The notes: generated by a model from the sequence alone, not told the origin. Counted from the stretch's first letter, positions 18,974 through 30,795 are shown. The stretch is 64,000 nucleotides of DNA from Pythium myriotylum (GCA_023091665.1 JALJCQ010000012.1:1922001-1986000), one strand, 5' to 3'. Made by a program: numbers and translations.

Positions 18974-21847
18974 TTATCGCCCGTGGCGAGCCTGGCGGAT
19001 CGCTGTGTTGATGATGTCGCGGCGTTTGTGTTCGGGAAGGTTCTTCGGCATCTCTGGTGCGGGGATTGTCTTACCATCCACGATGAAGTGAGTGACGCGC
19101 TCGTACGGGAACGCCTGCAGCGTCGACTCGTGGAAGTAGCCGCGGAACTTGAGGCGACGCAGCTGCACCTCGTAGATGCGTTCGAGTGGCCGGCAGTCCG
19201 AGACGAAGCCAGAGCCGAAGCTCGTGATCACGCGTTCGCCCTTCTGGAATTTTGGCTTTCTATATCAACGACACCAGACTTAAAGTCAGCACCTGGGGCG
19301 CGAAAGGTTCAAACATGAATACCATAACACTTACGCTAACTTGATCGCAGCCATGCTCGAGACCTTGGACTTGACGTTGGAAAGAGTGGTAAAGCCACCC
19401 GTTGCAGACGCCTTCACGCTGGCCGAGGCCGAGTACACCGAGTTCCGCGTCATTGTGAAGATAGACGAGAGTCGCGCGTAGTTAGGGCCGCTTGATGTGG
19501 ACGGCGCCATCATCGACTCGGCGTGCACATCGCTGATGTATAGCATCGGTGGCGCAGAGCCCGCCGCCACGGGGATATCGAGTTTGACCTCGTACACCTC
19601 GTCTTCGTCACGGTACACGACCACCTCACCCTGTCCGTATGGCGTCTTGACGCGCTCACCAGCAGCAAAGTTGGTGCGGCGATGCAGCAGTTTCACTGAT
19701 TCCGCGTTTAGGTACGCGGTCGCACCGCACTTCGTCATAACCACGAATGACTGGTCTGGACGAACCTCAATGACGGTGCCGACGCCATAGGGCGTAAGCG
19801 CCTTTCCGAGGCTCTCGCCACGCGACTTAAGCGGCTTGTGCTCGGTCTGCGAGGTGCGAGGCGCCGGCTTGTAGGTAGACGCCGTGTTGATCTTTGCCGC
19901 GACGTTCGCGTAGCCAAAGCTCGCGCTCTCGCGGATAGTGGAGTAACCTTCAAAGATCTTGTTCTTGGTGTTCTGCACGATCGACATGCTGCGGCTGATC
20001 TTCTCGAACTTCTTTGTGGTTGCCTTCATGCGCCACACGTGATCATCGTCCCACCGCCAGTCGAGCGCAATGTTGTACATGTCTTCGTCGGCGTAGTACT
20101 GCTCGACAGTCGCAAGACCCCAACGGGTCTTGACGCGCTCACCTACAACAGACTTGATCTCGCGAATGATCATGTCTTCCTGCAAGTACGCGATGCTTTT
20201 GGGCACGAGCTGCACGATGTAAAAGCCATCGTCAAGGCGGATATCCAGCACGGTTCCCGTGCCAAACTTTGTGGCCACACATGCGCCACGGCGAGCCTTG
20301 AGACTTGGGTCAGAGCGTGGCGACGGCACACCGTTGTTATTCGTGCTGCCACCAAGCGATCCCAACAGCGAGCGGCGCTGCTGGGGCGGCATGCCGTCGA
20401 TCGAGTTGCGCGGGCTCTCATTGGAGGATTGCGTGCGGAAGCCATTGAACTTGCCCACAATTGATCGCGCGAACGCATTCTGCTCGATCGAGAGTCCACG
20501 CAGTCGAGAGGCGACCGTGGTTTTCTCCTTTTCGACGGGCTGCTCCGTGAGCGAGCGCAGCTCGTCCACTGGCTCGGCGTTCTCTTCTGAGTGGTCGCTA
20601 TCCTGCGAGGACGCAGGGGCCGGTTGCTCGCTCTTCTCTGTGTGGTTATTCTTCTTCAGTATCGATGGCACCTTTGGCAAAATCCCGCCAAGCCACTTCT
20701 TGGATTTAGGCGGCGTAGTCGACACGGCCACAGGTGGTTCCATCTCGAGCTCCTCCGTCTCGACAGCCTGCGGCGCGGCAGCAACATCTGTGCCGTTCTC
20801 TTCAGTCGCAACATCCGCTTCGTCGAGAGTGCTCTCGAGCGTCGCCTGCGCATCTTTCGCAGTCGGCGTGAGCTCCTCTGCTGTGACAATCGTGTCCTCA
20901 GATACGGATGTCACATCCACCGTGATTTCGCCTGTGACCTTGGCCTCTTCTGTAGCAACCTTGACCTCTTGTGTAGTGACCTTGGCCTCTGCATCGACCT
21001 TGACCTCCTCTGCATCGAACTTGACCTCCTCTGCAGCGACCTTGGTCTCCTCTGCCGCAACCTTGGTCTCCTCCGTTGTAGTCTTGACCTTCACCGCAGC
21101 GGTCTTGACCTCTTCCGCCGTGACCTTGGCGTCCTCCGTTGAGGTTTTGCTCTCCTCTTTCGACGTCTTGATCTCTTCAGCAGCGACCTTGACCTCCGCA
21201 GTGGTTTTGACCTCTTCCGCGGTGGCCTTGACTTCCGCTGCGATTTTGCTTTCCTCTACGAGAACTTTGGTCTCCTCCGCGGCGGTCTTGACCTGTTCAG
21301 TCGCGCTCTTGACCTCTTCCACGATGGCTTTGCTCTCCTCTTGCGCCGGCGTGATCTCCTCCGCGGCGGGCTTGAGCTCCTCAGTCGCGCTCTTGGCCAC
21401 CTCTGCGACGGTCTTGACCTCCTCGACGGCAGTCTTAACCTCCTCCGCCGTGGTCGTCTTGACCTCTTCCGTCGTGGTCGTCTTGGCCTCTTCCGTTGCA
21501 ACCTTAACCTCCTCGGTCACAGTCGTGACCACCTCCGTGGCAGTCGTGACCTCCTCGTGCGTGATCTTGACCTCCTCGTGCGCGACCTTGGTCTCCTCCA
21601 CGACCTCGGCCGTGGCCTTGACCACCTCCGTGGAGACCTCGACCTCGGTCGTCGTCGTCGTGACCTTGACCTCCTCAACCGTCGTGGCGATCTTGGGCTG
21701 CTGCTCGACCGCCGGGGCCTGGGGCTCGTCCGCCTTGGGCGCCTCGACCACGGGCGCCGCCTCGCCCTTGACGCCCTCGCTGCGCAGCTGCTCCGCGTCG
21801 CCCAGAGAGGAGGCCGCGGCCTCGACGCCATTCGAATCCATCGCCAT
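18974..21847 (-). CDS. Glu-Val-Lys heptad-repeat protein with C-terminal SH3/Tudor-like repeats
   Basis: Exons 21847-19335 and 19259-18974 join in phase (GC|A) to give 932 aa. The start is the first true ATG (MAMDSNGVE). Residues about 55-360 are an array of seven-residue units of the form 'AEEVKTT', nearly all E/V/K/T/A, predicted as long helix or coiled coil. An acidic, Ser-rich middle follows. The C-terminal third has at least three copies of a beta-rich unit of about 75 residues with the core 'GERVKTxxGxGxVxxxxxxDxxYxVxL': 'GERVKTRWGLATVEQYYADE', 'GERVKTPYGQGEVVVYRDED' and, across the splice, 'GERVITSFGSGFVSDCRPLE'. The unit resembles small SH3/Tudor-like barrels; function unknown. The array leaves a long antisense ORF (20259-21944), judged a shadow. 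Confidence 0.82.
20860..21690 (-). repeat. Degenerate 21-nt tandem array encoding EEVK heptads
   Basis: About 40 degenerate 21-nt units encode the heptad array. Units share GAGGAGGTCAAG-like cores and differ mostly at third positions and at Thr/Ala codons. Confidence 0.75.
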
Positions 21848-21989
21848 CCGCGTGCTCGGGACCTTTATCGCAAGTTGCCGACCGGGAGAACCGAGGACCG
21901 CAGGGGAGAGTCCGGAAACAGATGGAGTCAACGCACCAAACTGACTGGGTGAGTAGGGTAGCCATTCATGTTACGAACACCTACGGCAC

Positions 21990-22839
21990 CTATATCATTC
22001 TATACTGTTCATTTGTTTGTGGAGTCTTTTGACATGATAATAGCGCTAATCGATGCATGCATTCAACTATTTTATCATCTATAAAAGGTAAACGAGAAAC
22101 GCGGACGGCGGTTGCTAACCTTCGGGAGCGCCAGAGGATTGGAAGAAAAGACGATCTTTCGCCACACAGCCTAACCCTGCTTTGTGCAGATGGCTTGCAA
22201 AGTCTCACGTTGAACATGTTTTCGACATTATCGACACTGTCGAAAACGCCTCCGAAAGAAATTCCCGCCAGGCACATGGCTACATTCCCCAGTTGGGCAG
22301 CAGCGGCAGACTCCTGCGGCAAGCGCGTCAGTTCCCGTGAGCCCCGAGCGGCTCGCGCGTCGTCGGTACCTCGCGTGCAGCTGCCGCTGTCGGGTCACCG
22401 TCGGGAAGAGGAAGAGCGGCTCGTCTCGCGGCTCGAGACGCGCGCGCGGCGGCTCCCGAGTCGTCTCGTTCCACGCGTCTTTGTCGTCGTCTTCGTCGCG
22501 ACTTGCATCGCGCAGGTGGTGGCCGAGAGACTTGGACCCCAGAGGCGAGTGGAGACTGTTGAGCGCGATCGCGGCCTTGCGTTGCTCCCGAGTCCACGTG
22601 AGTGAGGTGTCGTACGGACGCCGACTGAGAAGGACAGGACCGAGACTCTCGCCGGCCGACGCGCGAGGGGATTTCCGCTTGACCGTCGCGATGTGCTTGA
22701 GCACGACCGAAGGGATGTTGTCCGTGATCGGATCGCTCGGGCTCTTCGAAGAGGACGAGAGTGAACTAGTCCCACTGTCGCTGCGGTTGCTCAACCGCTG
22801 GTACGGCTCAGGAGCTTTCACACTGCTGAGCTGACGCAT
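21990..22839 (-). CDS. Hypothetical protein, two exons (3' end uncertain)
   Basis: Exon 1 (22839-22399, 147 codons) starts at the true ATG 'MRQLSSVKAPEPYQRL'. It is Ser-rich, then basic and acidic, with a conserved-looking piece 'YDTSLTWTREQRKAAIALNS'. An 85-nt intron (22398-22314, GTGACC...CCGCAG) joins in phase to 'ESAAAAQLGNVAMCLAGISF'. The frame stays open to 21990, giving 254 aa; a further intron at 'MFN|GTGAGA' (near 22215) is possible and would change the last residues. I recognise no family. The hydrophobic stretch 'NVAMCLAGISFGGVF' is too short to call a membrane segment. Confidence 0.5.
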
Positions 22840-22900
22840 GCGCCGAGCGTGCGGAGTCTCCAACTCTGCTCAGCCGGCGCTTCGTTAATAAAGAGAACTG

Positions 22901-24258
22901 TCAGCCAAAACCGAACCACACACCTGGCTGCTTCTCGGCGATCCATCGCTCCAGCGTCTCGACTTTTCTCCACTGGTCGCAGTGGTTATAAGCCGCCTCG
23001 GCCCTCACGCGCTCCACCACGAATCCCACGGTATCGAGAGCTACTTTCTTCATGCCTGCGCCAGTGCCCTCCTTGTTAACACAACTACTTCAAGAATCAA
23101 CTCGCCTGTATACTCACTCTCGATTGGAGCAGCGACGACCGGGTCTCTCTTATCGCCTGCTTCTTTAACATAGTCGTCCAGCCCCAGTGCCAGTACAGAC
23201 ACCGCTGTCACTGCCTGGATGGTCGCCGGTTCTCTTAAACCTAGCATCATTGACACATCTCCCACGAGTGACCGAGGCCCTAGAGACGCGATCGGAAGTT
23301 GCGACACTTTGCGAGGAGAGGTTGACGGGCGGTATCCATTCAACAGTGCGTCAGCCCCACCGTTTGCAACTTTCCTCTCAGCGAACGGATCCACCTCAGT
23401 GAGATCGTCCACGCGAACGCTAGCTCGACACTCGCCCTCGATGATGAAGTACAAGGCCTGCAGCTGTTCGTCCTCACGCGCGAGGATCGCACCACTTTCG
23501 AAAGTCTTCTTCCGAATGCAGCCGAGGAATCGTTCCAACCCGTAGGCTCGCAGGAGCTGCTCACGTTCCAGTCTGTCAGCAGCCTTGGATGTTGTTTGCT
23601 GAATTTGTGCGGAAGTCAGGATGAAGTAGTCGGCCGGGCCAGTAATCGTGAGCTTGTTGTAGTGGGCTGCTCCGTTACGGAAAGCCTGCTCGCGCTTGAC
23701 TCGCCGCCATGTGTTTGATGAGGCGTTGAGACTAACGACCACATCGGGAAGCCCACCGAGTCCTCCTGAGCCCTCTTCCGGCGTTCGATTCGCAGTACTA
23801 AGTTTCAAGTTCCCGACAACTGAGCCTTCGCTGAACTTGAGAATGGGTGTGAGATTGCGATCTATGGGCTTGGCTTCTCCGCTTCCGTACAAGAGGATAC
23901 ACTCTTTCGATGTCTCTTTGGACGAGAACCACAGCGTCCTGTCCTCGCCCTTCGGCACATGGTGGAGCTCGAGCATGTTGACAATCTCGAGCTGCTCGTA
24001 GCGGGTGAGCGCAGCCCACCACGGCTGCTCGGCAATGGTCGTCTCATAGATCAGATACTGGGTGATGTACTCAAGCTCAGACTGGGAGAACTCATCCACG
24101 CCGGAGCGCAGGAAGAGCTTTCGCAGGTGGAACTTCGCACCGAGCCGCGTGGTCGCATGCTCGGATCCCTGGAGAGACTCGGTCCAGTGGCGAGAGGCTG
24201 ACTTCAGTGCCCCGCGGCGCGGACGGACGACAGCATTTCCACTCTCGCGTTCTCCCAT
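22901..24258 (-). CDS. Cyclic-nucleotide-binding-domain protein
   Basis: Exons 24258-23118 and 23055-22901 join in phase to give 431 aa. The start is the true ATG 'MGERESGNAVV'. A first degenerate effector-like domain spans about residues 60-220. Around 255-370 a better CNB domain shows 'FESGAILAREDEQLQALYFI', 'IEGECRASV', an insert, then 'LGPRSLVGDVSMMLGLREPA', the phosphate-binding cassette position. The cassette lacks the usual 'FGELAL..' wording but keeps G-(D/E) and a nearby Arg, so nucleotide binding is possible, not certain. The last exon adds a helical tail ('MKKVALDTVGFVVERVRAEA'). There are no membrane or kinase domains, so it is not a channel or PKG. It may be a PKA-regulatory-like or scaffold protein. 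Confidence 0.78.
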
Positions 24259-24708
24259 CGCCAAGCGCAGGGCAGCAACCACAAGAGACCAGTCTTTTTC
24301 GTCGTATTATTAGTGGCATGAATTGAGCTGACTAGGCTCGGAATATATGGCTCGATCCGCATCAACCATCCAACACAACTCCTATCTTCAACTGCTATCT
24401 AAGGTGAGAGATTTGGTGTTGGCCATATCCTATGAGCTCATCTGATCCTCCCCCAAATTGGACTGCTCGTACCCAGATTCATCTATATTTGCGAAGCCTC
24501 CCGCCACACCATCACCAACGCCACCTCACCAGACCTGGGAACGCTCGAGAATGCTGTCTCAAAAATATCCTTCAAGTGCAACTCGAACCGGAAACGGCTC
24601 CCGGTGAGGGAAGATCGCTGTGATGGACCAGGAGTTTCTCGCTTCTCCCACGGCCAAGCACAGTCTTCAATCGGCCTCATACTCCACAATTTACGCGCTA
24701 CGCACGCC
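24259..24708. promoter_or_regulatory. Divergent promoter region, CNB gene and EGF-like gene
   Basis: This 450-bp gap between divergent starts holds no supportable gene. No exact initiator match was seen. In-frame codons upstream of 24709 (from 24604) are probably 5' UTR, because the signal peptide begins at 24709. Confidence 0.4.
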
Positions 24709-25758
24709 ATGAAGGCCGTCATTGCTTCGGCTGTTGCTCTCCTAGCACTCGCACCTCAACTCGTCATCGCTGACTCGAACTCGACGACCTTCCCAGGGCG
24801 GTGCACCTCGACCAAGGACTGCGCTACGTACGGTTCTGGTCTCGAGTGCATTGCTGTCGATTCCAGCACGGCTGGCCTCACAACGCTCAACATGTGCATC
24901 GCCAAAGGCACTATCTGCAGTGGTTCCATTGCTGGGCGCTGTCCGACCTTCAGCTCGTGGCCCTCGGCGTATCGCAAGGTGCAGACAGTGTGCGCATTCA
25001 CTGTCGTGAATAACTGCAACAAGAAGATTGCAACGACAGACCCAACGACTGGCTCGACCGAAGGCGAGAACAAGGATGACGCTGGCGTCGGCTCGACCTC
25101 GGCATCCAAGGCAGCTGACAACACAACCGTCGAGTGCTACGTGCGCAACTTCACGGCCGACGACGAGTTTAAGGTTATCAACGGCATCTACCAGTGCATG
25201 GATGCGCGCAAGTACATCTCGGTCAACGGCGGCCACCTCACGAACCTCACTAAGAGTCAAATCCTGGCGTGTGGTGGCAATGTTACGGCGACGAACCCCA
25301 CCCTGTGTAGTGGCCAGGGGACGTGCTCGCCCAGGGTCGCTTTCGCACAGGAGTACGAGTGCAAATGCAACAGCGGCTACACCGGCGACAAATACTGCGC
25401 AGCCGTGACCTCCAACGAATGCAGCAACCTGGGTCAGTGCGGTACGGGCGGCACATGCGTCCTGCAGAACTCGACGAGCGGTTCATGCAGCTGCAAGAAC
25501 GGTGCCACGGGCAACCAGTGCGCAGCGTGCGACCCCAAGGCCTCGACTGTCTGCTCCGGCCACGGCACCTGCTCGTCTGACGGCACGTGCAGCTGCAAGA
25601 GTGGCTACACGGGTACGCTTTGCGCAGACACTGCGTCCACGGGTTCGGGCTCGGGCACGAGCTCCACGAGCGCCTCTGCTGCACCGGCCGACGCCTTCAA
25701 GACGCTGGTGGCCACAGTCGTGACGGCCCTCGCACTCGGCGTCATGGTTTTCGCCTAA
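24709..25758 (+). CDS. Secreted Cys-rich EGF-like protein, probably GPI-anchored
   Basis: This single-exon gene gives 349 aa. The start at 24709 opens a clear signal peptide (MKAVIASAVALLALAPQLVIA). An N-terminal Cys-rich domain (about 25-110) and a Thr/Ser/Asp linker are followed by a second domain and three EGF-like units ending in the EGF pattern CxCxxGYTG: 'CKCNSGYTGDKYC', 'CSCKNGATGNQC' and 'CSCKSGYTGTLC'. Several N-glycosylation sequons are present. The C-terminus is Ser/Gly/Thr-rich and ends in a hydrophobic tail (LVATVVTALALGVMVFA) with no cytosolic residues, as in GPI-anchored proteins. Likely surface adhesion or cell-wall association; partners unknown. No RxLR motif is present. Confidence 0.88.
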   Translation: MKAVIASAVALLALAPQLVIADSNSTTFPGRCTSTKDCATYGSGLECIAVDSSTAGLTTLNMCIAKGTICSGSIAGRCPTFSSWPSAYRKVQTVCAFTVVNNCNKKIATTDPTTGSTEGENKDDAGVGSTSASKAADNTTVECYVRNFTADDEFKVINGIYQCMDARKYISVNGGHLTNLTKSQILACGGNVTATNPTLCSGQGTCSPRVAFAQEYECKCNSGYTGDKYCAAVTSNECSNLGQCGTGGTCVLQNSTSGSCSCKNGATGNQCAACDPKASTVCSGHGTCSSDGTCSCKSGYTGTLCADTASTGSGSGTSSTSASAAPADAFKTLVATVVTALALGVMVFA

Positions 25759-26060
25759 ACTCAGTCTGCGGGTTGCCGCCGATATATACAGAGAGCAGTC
25801 TCTATTGACGTCAATCGATGACGATGAATTACATTCACTGATGCAATGAGGAACGAATCTCACTTGATACCTCCATCGCCTGATGATCGTGTCTTTTTCG
25901 AATAGTTGAACTTGATCTCCTACCCCTATAACTTCATACCTGAACTGCGATCCAGGACTCGCGTCACCATCAACCTTATCTTTGCTAACTATTCTTCATT
26001 GTAATTGGTTATCATCGGAAGTAACGACATACAGTCACGGCCACGAAACCCCACTACTTT
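25759..26060. other. Convergent intergenic region
   Basis: These 302 bp lie between the stop codons of the EGF-like gene (+) and the USP gene (-). It is AT-richer than its neighbours and I see no further feature. Confidence 0.6.
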
Positions 26061-28609
26061 CTAGGGATTCTCGAAGCAGTAGTTCGCGGCTGATTGCACG
26101 TTGCCCCTCGACTTCAGCAGGGCCTCAACCGCTTTTTCTCGACTAAATCCCATGTCTACTATCTGCTGCACGCGCGGTGAACGGCGGAAACGAAGGACTA
26201 GCGGTCGGGTCTGCGCCTTGATCATCTTCATGGCACGGTCTACAGGATAATGCTGCAGCGGGTGGCCATTGGCTTGCATCACCAAGTCGAACAAACCGAT
26301 CTGGCCACACTTCTCCGCCCCGAACATATCGCCGTTGACGCCGCGTGGGAAGCTCGTTACACACAGATCCGCGTCGACCTTTTCCAGAAACATACCGAGA
26401 ATGACGGAGTTCTCGTTGAATCGCACGTCGTACTCGTCAGCGGCTGGGGGTGAGTTCATTGAGATCGTCCGCGGACACATGGCGATCGCAGAAGACACCG
26501 GCAGGATGTCTTGCGCAGAGATCCCGAGATGTTCAAGCTGAGCTAGTTCGATGTCACGGTCGACTGGAACATCAACGATCGCATTAGCAGACTGTTCTGG
26601 TAGCGACTGGGTCTTTCGTGCCGCAGCAGGCTTTTCGTGGTCCTCGATGGGTGCTGGTGGAGGCAACTCTGTCACCGGTGGAGTTGTGTGATTACTAGAC
26701 GCGACCGACGATGGTGATAACGTCGGCGAGCTCGCTGGGTCTTCCTTCACACTCGGGAGGGAAGGTTGGGCCGCGTGCAAGTTGGACGCTGCAGATGGTG
26801 ATTCAGCACCATCCTCGTCGGGCATTTCCTGAATCATGTCACTTTGGATTGACGAGATCGAGCCACTCTTCAGACGGTCACGCAACATATCGTGGGAGTT
26901 AAGGCTGAAGAGGCTCACAGAGGAGTCCTTGCGCTGGTCTGGGAGCTCGTAGAACATGAGGACAATCTGGAATCGACACTTGAGGCATTCCTGGACGACG
27001 CTTTCCCAAGTGCCCAGCTCTAGCACACGACTGTCGTCGAATAGAAGCCATGCCTTGTGAGCAGTACTGTAGAACACGGCAACGTAATGTCGTCCGTAGT
27101 AACACACGAAGCCCCGTAGCCGGTACGTTGTCCTCAGACCTCCGTTCTTGAACTTGATCACTGGCCCAGACGCATCGAAGACTCTTGCCAAATCGACTCG
27201 GTACTCCACGTTGTCCAGCATGCCTTCGATTTGCTCTTTCGTGGCCGAGTTGGTCGCCCATAGTACGGAAATCGCAAAGACCATTGGGAAGCGGTGGATG
27301 GTACGCTAAAGATTGCCACAGTAGGAAACCATCAGGGTCCACGGTTATCAGGAACAAGCACAGTTTGCTCTCTTACCTCCTTGACGTTCTTGCCCTTGCA
27401 ATCCTTTTGGTCACAAGTAGGTGCGACATCGCCGCCTTCAAGTGACATACGCCGCAGCAACTGCTCCATGGAATCGTACTTCTTCGCGTAGAAGTCAACC
27501 GCATAGGTCGTGTAGACCAAGTTGCTGTACAGATCCCAGTTGGTTGTGTGGTGGCAAGAATCACACACATAGCGGTCGTAGATCTGGTGGCTGAACACCA
27601 AGTGCGGGATCGAGTTCTCGTCGAACACGGCCTGCGGCGTCTCCTGGTACTCTTCCTGGCTAACAATTCGCACCAACGACTTGACCAGCGCTGAGGCTTT
27701 TTTCGTCTCTTGAATCTCCGTGACGAGGGTCTGCTGGTGCATGAGGTTCAGCAGTGCGAGCAGCGTCTCTTCCGCGTCGTACATCGCGCCTTCCTGGAAG
27801 TTCTTGTCAGCCTTATAGAGCACGCTCAGTCCTTTGCGGAGTCCGCGCGAGTGGATCAGCGAGCCACTGCTGGTGTCATCGTACTCCATCATGATCGACT
27901 TGAGCGCTCGCAGCACATTAGCCTCGACCGTGCGCGACTCGTCCTTGATCTCGACATGGAGAAGGAACTGTCGCATGCTCGTGAGATGCCAAAAGCTTTG
28001 GATGATAACGTTGAGGAAGCAGCTGTTCTCGCCCGAGGCGTTCATGAGCCCGCGGTGGACAGACGCGCCCTTAACCCACATATCCGCTTGCTTCTTCATC
28101 TCGGGCTTGGCGTCTCCTTCGCTGAGGCTGCGCGGGGGCATGGTCGGCAGAATGGGCGCGCCCGAGGTGGGGCTCGTGGGCGCGACGCCGTTGGGTCCGC
28201 CGACGATCTCTCCGTTGTCCGAGTGCGCGACGACGGCGCGCAGACAGCGCATCCACTCCTGCGCGGCCGAGTCGACGAGCGCGTCGGCCTCGAGCATGCG
28301 GTCGGCCTGGTCGCTCTGCTGCGTGACGCTGACGAGGAAGCCGAAGCGGCGGCCGCTCCAGGGCGCGACGCCGAGCACTTTGTACTGCCGCAGCGGCTTG
28401 GCCGCGAGCGTCTGGAGGTCGGCGGTCGAGGGCTGGAACTTGAAGGTCGAGAGCAGGAGGTTGTCGCGCGTGAGCACGCAGTAGCGCATGTGGCGCGGCC
28501 GCACGTTGACCATGCTGCGGATCTTGAGGTTGAGCCATCCGCGGTAGACGATCTCGCCGAGCGCCGACTTCTCGGGCGCGTGCTCGGGCGTCGCGGCGTC
28601 GAGGGGCAT
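26061..28609 (-). CDS. PH-USP-PDZ-UBA protein, USP53/54-like ubiquitin hydrolase family
   Basis: Exons 28609-27377 and 27305-26061 join in phase ('KNVKE|RTIHRFPMVF') to give 825 aa. A PH-like domain spans about residues 18-135 ('VYRGWLNLKI' to 'EWMRCLRAVVA'). The peptidase C19 domain starts at 'GLMNASGENSCFLNVIIQSF', with the Cys box present. Two CxxC zinc-ribbon halves appear ('YVCDSCHHTT', 'CDQKDCKGK'). The His box reads 'GFVCYYGRHYVAVFYS' with 'LLFDDSRV', the wording typical of USP53/54. A Ser/Pro-rich linker leads to a PDZ-like domain ('ILGMFLEKVDADLCV' to 'LVLRFRRS') and a C-terminal UBA domain ('QQIVDMGFSREKAVEALLKS'). Cys and His are both kept, so activity is plausible. PH and PDZ suggest membrane or cortical placement. 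Confidence 0.88.
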
Positions 28610-28928
28610 GGGCGCCGAGGGGGGAGACGACCAATGCTGCCGGCCGGCCTCTTCTCGCGGCGAGGCACTGTACAGTGGGAGAAAGCCGGCTCTGGTTCTG
28701 GACAGCCATCAGCGCCACCATTTGGCGAGCAGTGATTGGACAAAATGCCAATCTGAATACTCCCGCATCACGGCTTTTACCAAGGCGTTTCAGCGACGGG
28801 AGAGCCCGTGAGCCAATCAGCGGCGCTCTGTGACACTCTCCAGCTCCGCAGGCGACCTGAATTGTCAAACGGAGCTGCCCACGAGTGAAGATGTTGGACA
28901 CGGTCAGGTGCGTATTGACTGCTCTGAT
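28610..28928. other. Intergenic region upstream of USP gene
   Basis: This holds the promoter side of the USP gene and the 3' end of the PHD-DDT gene, both on the minus strand. ORFs reading through it are shadows. Confidence 0.5.
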
Positions 28929-30795
28929 TTACTCGGACGCAGAAGCCTCCTCTTCTTCCTGCTCTTCTTCATCCGGAGAGGAGTCCTCGTCTTGTTCTTC
29001 TTCTTCGTCCGGCCCCTCTCCATCCTGAATTTTCAGATTACGGATTCACCAGGATGACCATCAGAAAGTGTACCCATGTCATCACGTCACCTACCCACGT
29101 ACCTCAGAAGAAGGAGCTGGCGAGCGGCGCAGTCGGCTGCTGGAGCGTGTGGGTCGCTCCTGTCGCAGACGCCGGCGTTGATGATCAGCTCTGTTGCCCA
29201 CCCCGCCATCATCATCATCATCATCGTCGTCGTCTTGGTCCTCATCAAGGTCCTCGTCGTGGTCTTCATCGGCTGGCTCAGACTCGTCGTCCTCTTCGTA
29301 GTCGTCATATCCTCGATAGTTGAAAGCTTTCCGTGTTCGCAGAGACCGCCCGGAAGACACGCAATTCTCGGGTAGGATCGACGTCATGTCGAGCCCAGTG
29401 CTGCGAAGCATCCGCGGCACGCGAGCGAGTCGTTGGGCCTGCTGCTGTTTCTTCTTCTCTCGGCGTTCTAGAGACTTGGCAACTCCGTTCGAAATGACCT
29501 GCCACAGCTTTAGATCCTGCGTCTCATTTGAGAAAGATAATGCGAGCGCAAACGATTGGAGGCTGGACAAGTCGTCAGAGACTGTCTCCCAGTTCGAACC
29601 ATCCTGGGCGTGACACCGACACAACCAAGCTGCGCCGTCTGGAAAATTCGAAGGGTCCTCCAAAAGGTAGTAACTTCGTTTCGCTGCATCGACTCCAAGT
29701 ATCTCGTCCCGCAGACTTTCCGGTGAAGTGTCTTCGTTACCGAGTCTTTCGATTAGTGTGTCGTTGTTATCAAACTGGGCTTCACATAAAACCTTGAGTA
29801 ATGCAACTCGATCAGCGACGGGGACGTCGTAGTAGGTTGACTGCCAATCGTTTGCATTCCCAGCGGCGGCAAGTCGTCGTACGAGCTCCCCACTGATGCC
29901 ATAGTCGCTACTTTTCAGGAATCGGATGATGTTATCAACCCAGGTACCGTTTCTAGCGAGCAAAGTCAGTCAGTTCAGTGACCAAAATCTCCGGGTCTCG
30001 GCTCCAATCCACTCACTTTGAAATGGTTGCTCCAAGATTTTGAAGCAGTCGGGTGTGTAACTCGTATAGAAGTGTGTGATCTCGAGGAGCGAGCAGCGCT
30101 GATGCTAGTGTCTAAAGCCACAACAATGTGAGACAACATGAAGACTTCCATACAAGGATGCCACGTACGCCCACAGTGACGTCCACGCCGAGCTTGAGCC
30201 CAAGCCGTCTGAATCGTTTGAGAAATAAGAAAACCGCCGCGAAGTCGCTGCTGCTGTAGAGCCCATAGAAGCGACCATTGACACCACGAGGCTCGTGATG
30301 GGGAATGCCCCGAATGGCTACATCGCTCTCCTCGTTCTCGTCTGTCTCGGGCCTCGGTTCATTCAGCTCATGGGTGGCTTGGCATGGCCGACACCTCCAT
30401 TTCTCTGGCAGTACTTGGTCGTCTGGCTCGACGCCGTAGCACTCCATGTGGACGGTCATCTCGCAGTCCATGCACTTGCGCTCGCACCGAGACGAGCTCT
30501 CGGACTTGGCGCTTTCGCACACGCGGCACTGATCGCTCAGCAGGATGCGGCGCTGCACCATCTTCTTGCCCTTTTGCTTGGTCTTGGTGGGCGACGCGCC
30601 GCTGAGATTCTTCTGGCGAGGCGCTCGCCCGACCGGCGAGGCCTCTGCGCGCTCGTGGTCTCGCTCGCCCTGTCCCGTCTGCGCGCCGCCGTCCTGCTTC
30701 GCTCTCTTGCCGACGCCGAACCATCGGTCGAGCGTGTTCTTCTGCACGCTCAGCGCCGCCGCCTTGCGCTTCTTGGCCACGCCCGTGGACGCCAT
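28929..30795 (-). CDS. PHD finger-DDT domain chromatin protein
   Basis: Exons 30795-30169, 30111-30017, 29952-29103 and 29024-28929 give 555 aa with consistent phases. A basic N-terminus includes an NLS-like 'AKKRKAAA'. The PHD finger (about 88-138) shows 'CRVCESAKSE', 'CERKCMDCEMTVHMECYG' and 'KWRCRPC', the Cys4-His-Cys3 spacing. The DDT domain (about 175-235) runs 'DFAAVFLFLKRFRRLGLKLG' and, across the splice, 'TLASALLAPRDHTLLYELHT'. A WHIM-like region follows ('PESLRDEILGVDAAKRSYYL'). The C-terminus is strongly acidic with poly-Asp and ends 'EEEASASE'. The PHD-DDT-WHIM order resembles ISWI-associated subunits (ACF1/RSF1 class), suggesting nucleosome remodelling in the nucleus. It lies divergent from the HAD gene, 240 bp between starts. 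Confidence 0.87.

Noticed and set aside
20259..21944. 561-codon plus-strand ORF opposite the EEVK protein
   Set aside because: It mirrors the codon periodicity of the heptad array, is nearly all Ser/Thr/Val/Leu, and the minus strand carries a repeat domain continued by a correctly phased second exon.
27710..28735. 341-codon plus-strand ORF opposite the USP gene
   Set aside because: Composition is that of an antisense shadow, and the minus strand carries the PH and USP domains.
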